Of a stretch of 64,000 bases of DNA, positions 45,538 to 54,805 are shown in pieces. The stretch spans positions 62,001 to 126,000 of the forward strand of contig NZ_JAFBEE010000002.1 of NCBI RefSeq assembly GCF_016908555.1. The letters run 5' to 3'. The stretch comes from Alkaliphilus hydrothermalis (lineage in GTDB: Bacteria > Bacillota > Clostridia > Peptostreptococcales > Natronincolaceae). Positions within the stretch are counted from its first letter, which is position 1, and every line of letters starts with the position of its first letter. Position numbers and translations under genes: made by a program. The notes beneath the pieces were generated by a model. It was not told where the DNA came from and searched no databases. It saw nothing but the letters and a program-made list of their open reading frames with translations.

Positions 45538-45792
45538 ATGACTGAAAAAATGGATTTTACAGCGAAATTCAATTTGGATAAAGAAAAAGGGAAGAAGGCC
45601 CACGAGATTATTACGTCCGTGTACAAATCTTTAGAGGAAAAAGGGTACAACCCCATCAATCAATTTATTGGATACATACTATCAGGAGACCCTACATACA
45701 TCACGAGTCATAATGATGCTAGAAGTGTAATCCGTCAACTAGAGAGGGACGAACTGCTAGAAGAACTATTGAAATCCTATTTAGAGAAATAA
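45538..45792 (+). CDS. ireB: IreB family regulatory protein (DUF965)
   Basis: 84 aa, matching the IreB/YrzL family in length and in the motifs YKSLEEKGYNPINQFIGYILSGDPTYI and ARSVIRQLERDELLEELLKSYL. In enterococci the relative is phosphorylated by the kinase IreK and affects cephalosporin resistance; here the role is inferred. The AGGGAGAG ribosome site is strong. It is followed after 16 bp by the membrane phosphatase-fold gene. Confidence 0.92.
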   Translation: MTEKMDFTAKFNLDKEKGKKAHEIITSVYKSLEEKGYNPINQFIGYILSGDPTYITSHNDARSVIRQLERDELLEELLKSYLEK

Positions 45793-45808
45793 ACGGGAGC
45801 GAACTGTT

Positions 45809-48016
45809 TTGAAAATTGCCAGATTAATCCTATTAAAGCTTTTAATAATAGCCACCATAGTTACCCTACCTTTATCTGTAAATGCCATTGAAAACCAACA
45901 GGAAGAAGATAAGAAGGTGGTGATGGTGGTTATTAACCATGCCAACCTAAAGGATTTAAAAAGCATGGAGGAAATCCATCGATTGATGGAGGAAGGTTCT
46001 ATTGGATTAATGAACATTCGGGCGGCAGGGAGATATAGTCAGTACAAATCCTATGCCACCATTGGATGGGGTACAAGGGCAGAGGCTAGTAGTGATCATC
46101 AGGAGTTTGTGAAGATTAATGAAGAATCTGCCGCCATCTACCAACGGAGGACAGGACGTTCTCCTGCCTTAGGAGGAATCATTAACCTATCAATCAATCA
46201 ATTGAAGGATCAAAATGCAAAAGGGGAATACAAAGCCTTCCCAGGTACGCTGGGGGAGGTGCTGAAGGTCAATGGATTAAAGACGGTTGTATTGGGAAAT
46301 AGCGATACAGATGAAAATAAAATTTCTTCAGTAGCCCTTATTCCTATGGACAAAACAGGTCATATTGATTACGGAGATGTTGGGGAGGACATGATTATGA
46401 AAAATCCCCAAAGACCCTACGGTATCCAAACCAACTATAATGTTCTATTTAATCGCTTTACGAGTTTATACAGTTCTGGAGACTTCATTGTGATTGAAAC
46501 AGGAGATTTATCTAGGCTGGAAAGCTACAGAAACTATCTCCACAATGGAACGTATCAACGTCATAGGGAAAATATATTGCAGGAAATTAATACGTTTACT
46601 GAACAATTGACTGGATACATAAAGGATGACAATACCCTCTTGATGGTGGTGGTGCCTTATCCTTCAAATGATGTCTTTGAAACAGGAGAAAGAATTACTC
46701 CTGTTGTGTTTTATAGTAAAGAAATAAATGAAGGTCTTTTGACCTCCGATACCACCAGAAGAGAAGGGATCATTGCTAATATAGACATAGCTCCTACTAT
46801 TCTAAAGTATTTTGGTCTGACTACTGAAGAAATGACAGGGAGAGAAATCCAAACCCTTCCGTGGGAAAGTAATATTACATATCTACAACAACTGAAAAAT
46901 AAAGTACTCAAAACCTCTCAACAACGTTATAGAGTCCTTTATACTTTTGCAGTTTTTGAAATGTTGGCATCTGTATTGACGTTGTTATTAATCGTCTATA
47001 AAAAAAGAGTACCTGAGGGATGGAAAAAGCCTATTGCCAGTGTACTACTGGCAACCATAGTAGCCCCCTTTATGATTTTAATTTTACCATTACTGGGGAG
47101 TTACAATATTTTCATAACCTATATTCTTTTGGTTCTTGGCACCTGCATCATTGTTTTTTTGCTGGAGCGGGTTTTCAAAAAAGACCCTGTAGGCATGTTG
47201 ATTGCCACGACTGGGCTAGTTGTATTGGGGCTGGTAGTGGATATCGTGACGGGTCAAAATTTAATTAAAAACTCCATACTGGGCTATGATCCTATTATAG
47301 GAGCAAGATATTATGGTATCGGTAATGAATTTGCAGGGGTTTTCGTTGGAGCCTCTTTAGTATTCACCACCGCTATCGTGGAGAAAAACAACAAACTGAG
47401 AGGGCTTATTCCCTTCTTTTATTTGTTTTTGATAATGGTAATGGGCTTTCCCAAATGGGGTGCTAATGTTGGAGGAACCATTACAGCCATGGTTGCTTTT
47501 TTATTCACTACCTTTAGATTAATGGGCCTACGGATGAATCTAAAAAAATGGGCAATGATTGGGCTGATGGTGTTCATGGGTGTAGCTGCCTTTGCAGTGG
47601 TGGATTTGTTTATTCTAGAAAGTAAATCCCATTTGGCAGGGGCTATCCAACAAATTATCCGAGGTGGCCCTTGGGTGATCCTTCAAATTATTACTAGGAA
47701 AATCGCTATGAATATACGGGTGATGGGAGTTACTATATGGAGTCGTGTTCTATTAATGGCAATACTTGTACTTGGAGTATTGCTGTACAAACCCATCGGT
47801 GTATTAAAGAAAATTGCAAATGCTTATCCTCAACTGGCCATCGGGTGGACAGGGATATTAGTTGCCTGTGGTGTGGGATTTGCCTTCAATGATTCAGGGG
47901 TAGTAACTGCAGCATTGGCAGCGATTTTTCTATCAACATCCATTCTGTATCTAGTACTGAAGGATTTTGGTCAGAGAGTCTCTAATACCTTAGATTTAGA
48001 TGATGAAGTAAAATAA
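45809..48016 (+). CDS. Membrane protein with alkaline-phosphatase-superfamily-like ectodomain
   Basis: 735 aa, starting at TTG 45809 behind GGGAGCG. The signal peptide is about residues 1-25. Residues about 35-365 resemble the phosphoglycerate-mutase/alkaline-phosphatase fold: VVMVVINHANLKDL, ATIGWGTRAEAS, IADIAPTIL-like NIDIAPTILKYFG. The usual first metal Asp is replaced, so catalysis is doubtful. From about residue 370 there are at least ten membrane segments. No named family is recognised; similar large proteins lie in this conserved clostridial neighbourhood. Substrate unknown. Confidence 0.7.
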   Translation: MKIARLILLKLLIIATIVTLPLSVNAIENQQEEDKKVVMVVINHANLKDLKSMEEIHRLMEEGSIGLMNIRAAGRYSQYKSYATIGWGTRAEASSDHQEFVKINEESAAIYQRRTGRSPALGGIINLSINQLKDQNAKGEYKAFPGTLGEVLKVNGLKTVVLGNSDTDENKISSVALIPMDKTGHIDYGDVGEDMIMKNPQRPYGIQTNYNVLFNRFTSLYSSGDFIVIETGDLSRLESYRNYLHNGTYQRHRENILQEINTFTEQLTGYIKDDNTLLMVVVPYPSNDVFETGERITPVVFYSKEINEGLLTSDTTRREGIIANIDIAPTILKYFGLTTEEMTGREIQTLPWESNITYLQQLKNKVLKTSQQRYRVLYTFAVFEMLASVLTLLLIVYKKRVPEGWKKPIASVLLATIVAPFMILILPLLGSYNIFITYILLVLGTCIIVFLLERVFKKDPVGMLIATTGLVVLGLVVDIVTGQNLIKNSILGYDPIIGARYYGIGNEFAGVFVGASLVFTTAIVEKNNKLRGLIPFFYLFLIMVMGFPKWGANVGGTITAMVAFLFTTFRLMGLRMNLKKWAMIGLMVFMGVAAFAVVDLFILESKSHLAGAIQQIIRGGPWVILQIITRKIAMNIRVMGVTIWSRVLLMAILVLGVLLYKPIGVLKKIANAYPQLAIGWTGILVACGVGFAFNDSGVVTAALAAIFLSTSILYLVLKDFGQRVSNTLDLDDEVK

Positions 48017-48092
48017 TAGTAAGTTAAAAGATTAATAGTAAGATAAGATTTAAGATTTTTTAAGAATCAATTAGAAAATGGAGAATTGGATT

Positions 48093-49052
48093 GTGGTAAA
48101 ACTTGCAAAAAATCAATTAGGAACAACAGGATTGGAGGTATCAAGGCTTTGCTTTGGAGGCCTGACCATGGGACCCCTCCAGTCCAATATGTCCCCCAAG
48201 GATGGTGGGGCTTTAATTATTCATGGTTTTGAAAAGGGAATCAACTTTATAGACACCGCCGAGCTTTATGAGACTTATCACCACATCAGAGAGGCACTGA
48301 AGGTCATTCCTAGGGATGAATTTGTCATTGCCACTAAATCCTATGCCTACTCTAAGGAAACAGCAGAGGAAAGCTTGAAGAAGGCAATGGAGGAAATGGC
48401 GGTGGATATGATAGATGTATTTCTTCTCCACGAGCAGGAGAATGAGCATACCCTTAGGGGACACTATGAAGCTTTAGAATATTTTATTAAAATGAAGGAA
48501 AAGGGGTATATAAAAGCTGTAGGGTTGTCGACCCACCACATTGCTGCTGTAAAAGCCTCTTTAAAGATGCCTGAAATAGAAGTACTTCACCCTATAGTTA
48601 ATATCAATGGGCTAGGAATACAGGATGGCAACATTACAGAAATGCTGGAGCATCTAAAAACCGCCCACCACATGGGTAAGGGTATTTATGCCATGAAGCC
48701 CCTAGGGGGAGGAAATCTTCTAAGAAATTTTCAAGCCTCCTTTGACTTTGTGTTGAATTTACCCAACATAGATTCCATTGCTGTAGGAATGCAGAACACC
48801 AATGAAATAGATATCAATGTAGGGATCTTTCAAGGACAACCTATCGATGGGGAATTAATGAAAAGGGTTAAAATTGAGGATAAAAAGCTCAATATAGCCC
48901 ATTGGTGTGAGGTCTGTGGTAAATGCTTGGAGGGTTGTAGTCATCAGGCTCTAAAAATAGTAGATAACAAGCTACAGGTGGATCATAGTAAATGCGTCCT
49001 TTGTGGTTATTGTTCAAAACATTGTCCACAATTTTGTATTAAGGTGGTGTAG
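48093..49052 (+). CDS. Aldo/keto reductase with C-terminal 4Fe-4S clusters
   Basis: About 319 aa from the GTG at 48093 with GGAG 9 nt upstream; an in-frame ATG at 48078 lacks a site. The N-terminal TIM-barrel reductase has TMGPLQSN, FIDTAELYETY (catalytic Asp and Tyr), the lysine in ATKSY and the histidine in FLLHEQ. The C-terminus carries two cysteine clusters, HWCEVCGKCLEGC and CVLCGYCSKHC, for two iron-sulfur clusters. Likely a cytosolic ferredoxin-linked reductase; substrate unknown. It starts 76 bp after the previous gene and is followed 11 bp later by ruvX. Confidence 0.88.
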   Translation: MVKLAKNQLGTTGLEVSRLCFGGLTMGPLQSNMSPKDGGALIIHGFEKGINFIDTAELYETYHHIREALKVIPRDEFVIATKSYAYSKETAEESLKKAMEEMAVDMIDVFLLHEQENEHTLRGHYEALEYFIKMKEKGYIKAVGLSTHHIAAVKASLKMPEIEVLHPIVNINGLGIQDGNITEMLEHLKTAHHMGKGIYAMKPLGGGNLLRNFQASFDFVLNLPNIDSIAVGMQNTNEIDINVGIFQGQPIDGELMKRVKIEDKKLNIAHWCEVCGKCLEGCSHQALKIVDNKLQVDHSKCVLCGYCSKHCPQFCIKVV

Positions 49053-49063
49053 GAGGTAAATTT

Positions 49064-49483
49064 ATGGCAAGAGTGATGGGATTAGACGTAGGAGATAAAA
49101 CCATTGGAGTAGCCGCCAGCGATTTGATGGGGTGGACTGCTCAAGGTATTGAGACGATTCAAAGAATAGGTATCAAAAAAGATCTAAGAAGATTAGAAGA
49201 ATTGGTGGAGGAATACGAAGTACACAAATTTGTAGTTGGGCTCCCAAAGAATATGAATGGTACTGTTGGACCCCAAGGGGAGAAAACGCTAGAATTTGTG
49301 GAGCGACTAAAAAAGAGATTCCCTAAAGTAGAGGTAGTGATGTGGGATGAACGATTAACCACTGTAGCCGCTGAAAGAGCCTTGATTCAAGCGGATGTCA
49401 GCAGAAAAAAGCGAAAGGAAGTTATTGATAAAATGGCTGCGGTATATATTTTACAGGGATATTTAGACAGCATCAGTAAATAA
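49064..49483 (+). CDS. ruvX: Putative pre-16S rRNA nuclease / Holliday junction resolvase (YqgF)
   Basis: 139 aa RNase-H-fold nuclease of the YqgF/RuvX family. The acidic residues lie in MGLDVGDKTIGVA and WDERLTT, and FVVGLPKNMNGTVGPQ is the family core. The current view assigns 16S rRNA 5' end maturation. AGGAGG lies before the ATG. Neighbouring DUF1292 and Fur genes conform to the usual clostridial order. Confidence 0.95.
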   Translation: MARVMGLDVGDKTIGVAASDLMGWTAQGIETIQRIGIKKDLRRLEELVEEYEVHKFVVGLPKNMNGTVGPQGEKTLEFVERLKKRFPKVEVVMWDERLTTVAAERALIQADVSRKKRKEVIDKMAAVYILQGYLDSISK

Positions 49484-49564
49484 TATTAAAAGTAGTATTT
49501 TTTTCTAGCAATATAGTATATAATACTAGAGTGGCTAAGACCAAATGGAAAGGAGAATTTTAAA

Positions 49565-49828
49565 ATGGAAGAAAGAGAAAACTTTATAACATTAGTAGAC
49601 GAGCAAGGTAAAGAAGAGGAATTTGAGATTTTAATGACTCTTGAAGTAGAAGAAAACGAATATGCAATCCTTGCGCCAGTAGAAGGCGATGAAGATGAAG
49701 ATGCTTACATATTCAAAATTGTTAGTGAAAGTGAAGAAGAATATACTTTAATAGCAATTGAAGATGATGAAGAATATGAAAATGTAGTTGCTGCTTATGA
49801 AGCAATTGTAGATGCAGAAGAAGAATAA
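49565..49828 (+). CDS. DUF1292 family protein (YrzB-like)
   Basis: 87 aa and very acidic, with the family pattern FITLVDEQGKEEEFEILMTLEVEENEYAIL and a repeat of it further on. Its function is unknown; it is a standard neighbour of ruvX and ireB in Firmicutes. AAAGGAG lies before the ATG. The terminator follows at once. Confidence 0.92.
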   Translation: MEERENFITLVDEQGKEEEFEILMTLEVEENEYAILAPVEGDEDEDAYIFKIVSESEEEYTLIAIEDDEEYENVVAAYEAIVDAEEE

Positions 49829-49859
49829 GATGGACTACCAAGTCCATCTTTTTCTTTTA
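49828..49859. terminator. Terminator between DUF1292 and the minus-strand membrane gene
   Basis: AAGATGGACT/AGTCCATCTT hairpin, ACCA loop, with T-rich tail on the plus strand. It overlaps the 3' end of the convergent gene. Confidence 0.85.
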
Positions 49860-50275
49860 TTTATGGAAAAACTCGATATAAGGGCCGCTACCGCCGATAG
49901 AGTAAGGAAAATACTTAATATATAAGTACTTAATTGAGTATCCATTTGACTTAAGCCAAAACCTGTTTTAAATAGTACTGGTGGTAAAGTTAAGGCACGA
50001 TCGTATCCCAAAATAATAAGCAATGCTGTTAGGGAAAGGATTGGTATGATAATGGTTCCTACTGTAGAGAATATAGGAAACAGGAATCTACCGTGATGAT
50101 TATAGCCCTTAATAAAACCAATTATTGCCCCAATGGCAGCTAGACTTGGGATGATATATGCTGGATGAAAGTAAGCCTCAACGTCAGGCACATATTCATT
50201 GACTACTACTGCTAGGGTCATGCCGAGGACAAACCCTAGGAATAATCCATGAATCATATTAAAAAATGTTTTCAA
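49835..50275 (-). CDS. Small four-helix membrane protein of unknown function
   Basis: 146 aa with four clear membrane segments (about 8-27, 40-60, 70-90, 115-135) and a basic C-terminus (NKRKRWTW). A G-rich ribosome site (GGGGGG) lies upstream. No family recognised. It is the only minus-strand gene in the alaS-fur region and so may be a later insertion. Confidence 0.65.
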   Translation of the reverse strand: MKTFFNMIHGLFLGFVLGMTLAVVVNEYVPDVEAYFHPAYIIPSLAAIGAIIGFIKGYNHHGRFLFPIFSTVGTIIIPILSLTALLIILGYDRALTLPPVLFKTGFGLSQMDTQLSTYILSIFLTLSAVAALISSFSINKRKRWTW

Positions 50276-50353
50276 GTGGATTAACCCCCCTCATAGAATA
50301 CTTTATTCGACATATTTATCTTAGATTTAGTATAACATAAGTAGGTGAAAAAT

Positions 50354-51055
50354 ATGAGAGTAAATATTGAAGGTAATAAGATAACTGGCATTTTTCAAAA
50401 AAGAATCAATCGATTTGTAGCAGAGGTATTGATAGATGGAGAAGTCTGTATCACCCATGTGCCTAATACTGGCAGAATGAAAGAGTTGTTAATACCAGGT
50501 GAAAAGGTTATATTAAGGAGAGTAGATGAGCCCCACAGAAAAACCTGTTACGATTTATTATTTGCATATAGGGATGACATATTGGTGGCTTTGGATTCGA
50601 AACTCCCCAATACAATATTAGAAAAATATTTTAAAGAAGGATTGATTCCTTATTTTAGTGGGTATAATCAGGTAAGGAGAGAGGTTTTTTATGGCAAAAG
50701 TAAGTTTGACTTTTCCTTAGATGACCAAAATGGGAATCATGCCCTTATAGAAGCTAAGTGTGGTACGTTAGTAAGGGAGTCTGGATTAGCCACCTTCCCC
50801 GACGCCCCCACAGACAGAGGAAGGAAGCATGTATTAGAGCTAATTAATGCAGTGGAGGAAGGTATTCGTGGAGCAGTATTTTTTATCATCCAAAGAAGTG
50901 ATGGGGATCTTTTTACACCAAATTTTCATATGGATGAAAAGATCTATCAAGCAGTGGCAATGGCAAAGGAAAAAGGTGTAGAATTCTATGCCTACAACTG
51001 TCATGTGACCCCTGATTATATTCAGTTGGCAGATGAAATAAGTATTATTATTTGA
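50354..51055 (+). CDS. sfsA: SfsA family protein
   Basis: 233 aa, the usual SfsA length, from the ATG at 50354 (AGGTGA upstream; in-frame GTG at 50345). The family blocks HVPNTGRMKELL, the nuclease-like core with KSKFDFSL and ALIEAKCGTLV, and TFPDAPTDRGRKHVLEL are all present. The name comes from sugar fermentation stimulation in E. coli; the fold is that of a nuclease or DNA-binding protein and the function is unsettled. Confidence 0.95.
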   Translation: MRVNIEGNKITGIFQKRINRFVAEVLIDGEVCITHVPNTGRMKELLIPGEKVILRRVDEPHRKTCYDLLFAYRDDILVALDSKLPNTILEKYFKEGLIPYFSGYNQVRREVFYGKSKFDFSLDDQNGNHALIEAKCGTLVRESGLATFPDAPTDRGRKHVLELINAVEEGIRGAVFFIIQRSDGDLFTPNFHMDEKIYQAVAMAKEKGVEFYAYNCHVTPDYIQLADEISIII

Positions 51056-51065
51056 AAATAATGGA

Positions 51066-51098
51066 TTGACAAAACACCCTTAAAAGTATATACTTTTA
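51066..51098 (+). promoter_or_regulatory. fur promoter with perfect operator palindrome
   Basis: TTGACA (51066-51071), 17 bp, then TATACT (51089-51094). An 18-bp perfect palindrome, TAAAAGTATATACTTTTA (51081-51098), covers the -10 box, so a repressor bound there would block transcription. Confidence 0.85.
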
Positions 51099-51137
51099 TT
51101 TGAAAAGTGTTATTATTTGAGAAATGTAGGTGAGATA

Positions 51138-51572
51138 ATGGAAAACCTAATGGAAGAATTAAAGGACAGGTTAAAGGAGAAAGGATTAAAACTGACTCCC
51201 CAAAGAAGAGCTACCCTAGAGGTACTATTTACTAATCAAGGAGAACATCTAAATACTGAGGAAATCTATGACATAGTAAAGGAAAAATGTCCAGAAATTG
51301 GATTGGCTACAGTTTATAGAACACTACAGTTGTTAGATGAAATGGGACTGATTTCAAAGCTGAACCTAGATGATGGTTGTAGTCGATATGAGTACAACAA
51401 TCACGATGATGATCATCAGCATCACCATCTAATTTGTCAAATCTGTGGTGGTGTAACAGAGGTAGAAATTGACTTGCTAGAGCAGTTAGAAGACGCAATA
51501 GAAAATGAGTACAAGTTTAAAATAAAAGATCATAAGGTGAAGTTTTTCGGGATTTGTTCAAAATGTGAATAG
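51138..51572 (+). CDS. fur: Fur-family metal-responsive repressor
   Basis: 144 aa from the ATG at 51138 (AGGTGAG upstream). Winged helix KLTPQRRATLEVLF through EIGLATVYRTLQLLDEMGLI. The metal-binding half has HDDDHQHHHLICQICGG and the second CxxC in FGICSKCE, giving a structural zinc site. Whether it senses iron, zinc or peroxide cannot be fixed from sequence. The palindrome in its own promoter suggests autoregulation. Confidence 0.92.
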   Translation: MENLMEELKDRLKEKGLKLTPQRRATLEVLFTNQGEHLNTEEIYDIVKEKCPEIGLATVYRTLQLLDEMGLISKLNLDDGCSRYEYNNHDDDHQHHHLICQICGGVTEVEIDLLEQLEDAIENEYKFKIKDHKVKFFGICSKCE

Positions 51573-51601
51573 TCTTGCGAGTACTTGCAAGGCTTTTTTT
51601 T
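51572..51601 (+). terminator. Rho-independent terminator of fur
   Basis: GTCTTGC/GCAAGGC stem with an 8-nt loop and T8. Confidence 0.85.
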
Positions 51602-51834
51602 ATCTTATAAATTTACTAAAATACTTCTTTTCTCATTTAAAATTTTAATTTTAGGATAGAATATATTATATAAGGATAAATTAGAAACAGTAGATTAGGC
51701 AAAATATTATTTAATATAGATGATATCTATGGTAGAATATTCTTTAGGTGTGTAAGAACGGATTAATCATTTATATTTGTAGAAAATATAGAAATACAAA
51801 TGGGCGGATTATAGAGAAAAAGGAGTGACAAGTA

Positions 51835-53499
51835 TTGGGAAGAAAACCAACAAAACTAAAAATAATCCCTCTTGGAGGTCTCAATGAGATAGGGAAAAAT
51901 ATGACTGCAATAGAATTTAAAGATGAAATCATCATCATAGATTGTGGTTTGAGCTTTCCAGAGGATGAGATGCTGGGTATAGACATGGTTATACCTGATA
52001 TATCCTACTTATTAAAGAACAAAGATAAGGTAAAGGGCATATTTTTAACCCATGGTCATGAAGACCATATTGGAGCATTGCCGTATGTTTTAAAGAAAAT
52101 TAATCTACCTGTATATGGTACTAGATTAACCCTTGGATTAGTAGAAATCAAGCTTAAGGAACACAAGTTGTCTAACGTACATCTACAAAGAGTCACTCCT
52201 GGAGACAGTATTAAGATGGGGAGCTTTGCAGTAGAGTTTATTAGATCCAGCCATAGTATTCCAGATGCTTGCTGTATTGCCATCCATACACCTCTAGGAG
52301 TTGTATTCCACACTGGTGACTTTAAGGTAGATTATACACCAATCGCTGGGGAAATGATTGATCTTCATAAAATAGCAGAACTAGGACAAAAAGGTGTCTT
52401 GGTAATGTTGGCCGATAGTACTAATGCAGAAAGACGCGGAGCCACCATGTCAGAAAAAAAAGTAGAGGCCACTTTTCAAAATATCTTTAGAAATACAAAA
52501 CAAAGAATTATCGTTGCCACCTTTGCATCTAACGTTCACAGGGTACAACAGGTTATGGATGCCGCCCAACAACATAACAGAAAAGTTGTTGTCTCTGGAA
52601 GAAGTATGGTTAATGTCGTAGGGGTTGCAGAAGAGTTAGGAATCTTAACCTTACCAGAAAACTTACTTATTGATATAGATGAAATGGATCAGTATCAAGA
52701 CCACGAGCTGGTAATTATCACCACAGGAAGTCAAGGGGAACCAATGGCAGCCTTATCAAGAATGGCAAGCTCAGAGCATAAAAAGCTAGAAATCCAAAAA
52801 GGAGATTTGGTCGTATTTTCATCAACACCCATTCCAGGAAATGAAAAACTAGTAAGCCGTGTAGTAAACCAGTTGTTTGAAAAGGGTGCAGATGTTATAT
52901 ATGAAAGTTTGGCAGAAGTCCACGTTTCAGGTCATGCTTGCCAAGAAGAACTCAAGCTCATGCATCGACTTGTAAAACCTAAATATTTCATCCCTGCCCA
53001 TGGTGAGTTCCGGCACTTAATGAAACATGCCCAATTGGCAGAGGACTTAGGAATGGATAAAGAAAATATATTCATCGCACAAAATGGTAGTATAATTGAA
53101 TTTACTAAAGACTCAGCTAAGATTAATGGTAGTGTACCAGCAGGTAGAGTTCTAGTAGATGGGCTAGGTGTAGGTGATGTTGGAAATATCGTCCTAAGAG
53201 ACAGAAAACACCTGGCTGAAGATGGATTAATGGTGGTGGTAGTTACCATTACTAAAGAGAGTGGTAAGATTGTAGCTGGTCCAGACATTATCTCTAGAGG
53301 CTTCGTCTATGTAAGGGAGTCGGAGGTACTAATGGTGGAGGCTAAAGATGTGGTTAAGAAGGCACTAGAATTATGTGAGCAGCAAAATCAAAGAGAATGG
53401 GCTATCCTAAAAAATGCCATCAGAGATGGATTAAAGGATTTCCTATGGGAGAAAACAAAGCGTCGCCCAATGATTCTGCCCGTTATTATGGAAGTTTAA
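51835..53499 (+). CDS. rnj: Ribonuclease J
   Basis: 554 aa, starting at TTG 51835 behind AAAGGAG. Metallo-beta-lactamase core with HGHEDH at residues 73-78 and the beta-CASP domain. The later motif VSGHACQEELKLM and C-terminal GPDIISRGFVYVRE are typical. It is a 5'-to-3' exo- and endoribonuclease central to RNA turnover. It is monocistronic: terminators lie before and after it. Confidence 0.96.
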   Translation: MGRKPTKLKIIPLGGLNEIGKNMTAIEFKDEIIIIDCGLSFPEDEMLGIDMVIPDISYLLKNKDKVKGIFLTHGHEDHIGALPYVLKKINLPVYGTRLTLGLVEIKLKEHKLSNVHLQRVTPGDSIKMGSFAVEFIRSSHSIPDACCIAIHTPLGVVFHTGDFKVDYTPIAGEMIDLHKIAELGQKGVLVMLADSTNAERRGATMSEKKVEATFQNIFRNTKQRIIVATFASNVHRVQQVMDAAQQHNRKVVVSGRSMVNVVGVAEELGILTLPENLLIDIDEMDQYQDHELVIITTGSQGEPMAALSRMASSEHKKLEIQKGDLVVFSSTPIPGNEKLVSRVVNQLFEKGADVIYESLAEVHVSGHACQEELKLMHRLVKPKYFIPAHGEFRHLMKHAQLAEDLGMDKENIFIAQNGSIIEFTKDSAKINGSVPAGRVLVDGLGVGDVGNIVLRDRKHLAEDGLMVVVVTITKESGKIVAGPDIISRGFVYVRESEVLMVEAKDVVKKALELCEQQNQREWAILKNAIRDGLKDFLWEKTKRRPMILPVIMEV

Positions 53500-53547
53500 G
53501 AACACGCTGATTAAAAATTACACACTTAAGGAAGATTATATATAATG

Positions 53548-53579
53548 AAAAATCACTCAAGAAATTGGGTGATTTTTTT
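53548..53579 (+). terminator. Rho-independent terminator of rnj
   Basis: AAAATCACTCAA/TTGGGTGATTTT hairpin with GAAA loop and T7. Confidence 0.85.
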
Positions 53580-53780
53580 ATGGAAAATGGGAAGAAATCA
53601 GGAGAAAAGAGATTTTATAAAGCATGATAGGATTAGTGCAGTCTTTTTTAACAAAAATATTGAAGAAGCGGAAGGGCAAAGGTAGGTTTGTGGCGAATAC
53701 TCATAATGTTAGTTTATTGTGTTGATAAAACAAAGTGAATGTAGCAACAAGGATGTCATTCTAATCATGGAGGAAAGTTA

Positions 53781-54083
53781 ATGGACATATTAATCTATTT
53801 ACTCATATTGTTAGCAGGGGCTTTTCTAGGTTCCAAAGATCAATTAAAGCTACCTTTAATGAACAGGACAAGTGAAGCCCAAACCTTTGCCCTACTGTTT
53901 CTACTGTTTATTATGGGGGTTAAAATTGGCATAGACAAAGAAATTATTTATTCCTTTAGTAGAATAGGATTGCAGGGATTTTTATTGGCCTTATCCTCTG
54001 TGATTTTCAGTGTTTTAGGAGTCAAAATGATCTCCAATAGAGTATTACGGGTGAAGGAGGGACAGGTGGAGGATGACAATTAG
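53781..54083 (+). CDS. LysO family lysine exporter, N-terminal part
   Basis: 100 aa with three membrane segments (about 2-18, 35-53, 62-85). It corresponds to the N-terminal third of LysO/YbjE (DUF340), which is a single chain of about 300 aa in E. coli. Motif FLLFIMGVKIGIDKEII is typical. Its 3' end overlaps the next gene by 11 bp, so the two parts are probably made together and assemble. GGAGG lies before the ATG. Confidence 0.82.
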   Translation: MDILIYLLILLAGAFLGSKDQLKLPLMNRTSEAQTFALLFLLFIMGVKIGIDKEIIYSFSRIGLQGFLLALSSVIFSVLGVKMISNRVLRVKEGQVEDDN

Positions 54084-54666
54084 AATATTATTAGCAGTTG
54101 TATTAGGTATAGCAGTGGGCTTTTTCGCCTTTCCAGCTTTTTTAGTACCCCATATGGGATTAATGATCAATATTGGGCTATGGCTTTTACTATTCTTTGT
54201 GGGGATTGATATCGGAAGACAGAAGGATATCCTTGAAAAAATAAAAAAAATGGGAGTAAAGGTTTTGTTGGTGCCTATGATGATCGGAGTTGGCAGTATA
54301 GTAGGTACAATGCTGATGGGGCTTATCATAAAGATGCCCCTAAAGGAGGCAGGCGCCATCGGAGCAGGTTTTGGATGGTATACCCTGTCGGCCATAGAGT
54401 TATCTAAGCATAGTGCCGAGTTGGGAACATTGGCATTTGTTACTAATGTTAGTCGAGAAGTCATTGCCCTAGTCACGATACCTCTAATCGCCAAGTATAT
54501 CGGGAAAGTGGAGAGTATTGCACCAGCAGGGGCCACTGCTATGGATACAACCCTGCCAATCATTTCAAGAGCCACCGATGGCACAGTTGCTATCATTTCT
54601 TTTATAACTGGAGTTGCGCTATCTACTATGGTTCCTATACTTGTGCCTTTAATTATGTCCCTGTAG
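54073..54666 (+). CDS. LysO family lysine exporter, C-terminal part
   Basis: 197 aa with about six membrane segments, corresponding to the rest of LysO. Conserved blocks FGWYTLSAIELSKHSAELGTLAFVTNVSREV and GATAMDTTLPIISRATDG include the charged residues thought to bind lysine. The ATG at 54073 lies inside the end of the N-terminal gene behind AGGTGGAGG. Export of lysine or lysine-like compounds is inferred from the family. Confidence 0.87.
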   Translation: MTIRILLAVVLGIAVGFFAFPAFLVPHMGLMINIGLWLLLFFVGIDIGRQKDILEKIKKMGVKVLLVPMMIGVGSIVGTMLMGLIIKMPLKEAGAIGAGFGWYTLSAIELSKHSAELGTLAFVTNVSREVIALVTIPLIAKYIGKVESIAPAGATAMDTTLPIISRATDGTVAIISFITGVALSTMVPILVPLIMSL

Positions 54667-54805
54667 GGGATTGATTTTTAGGGGATTTTAATGTACAATA
54701 GAACAATATATGCGAGTTATTATGTAAACTATTCTTCCTTCTAGGTCATTAAAACTTTCTATATAACTTATTACACTATTCAGAACGTAAAAGGGGGCTT
54801 AATAA

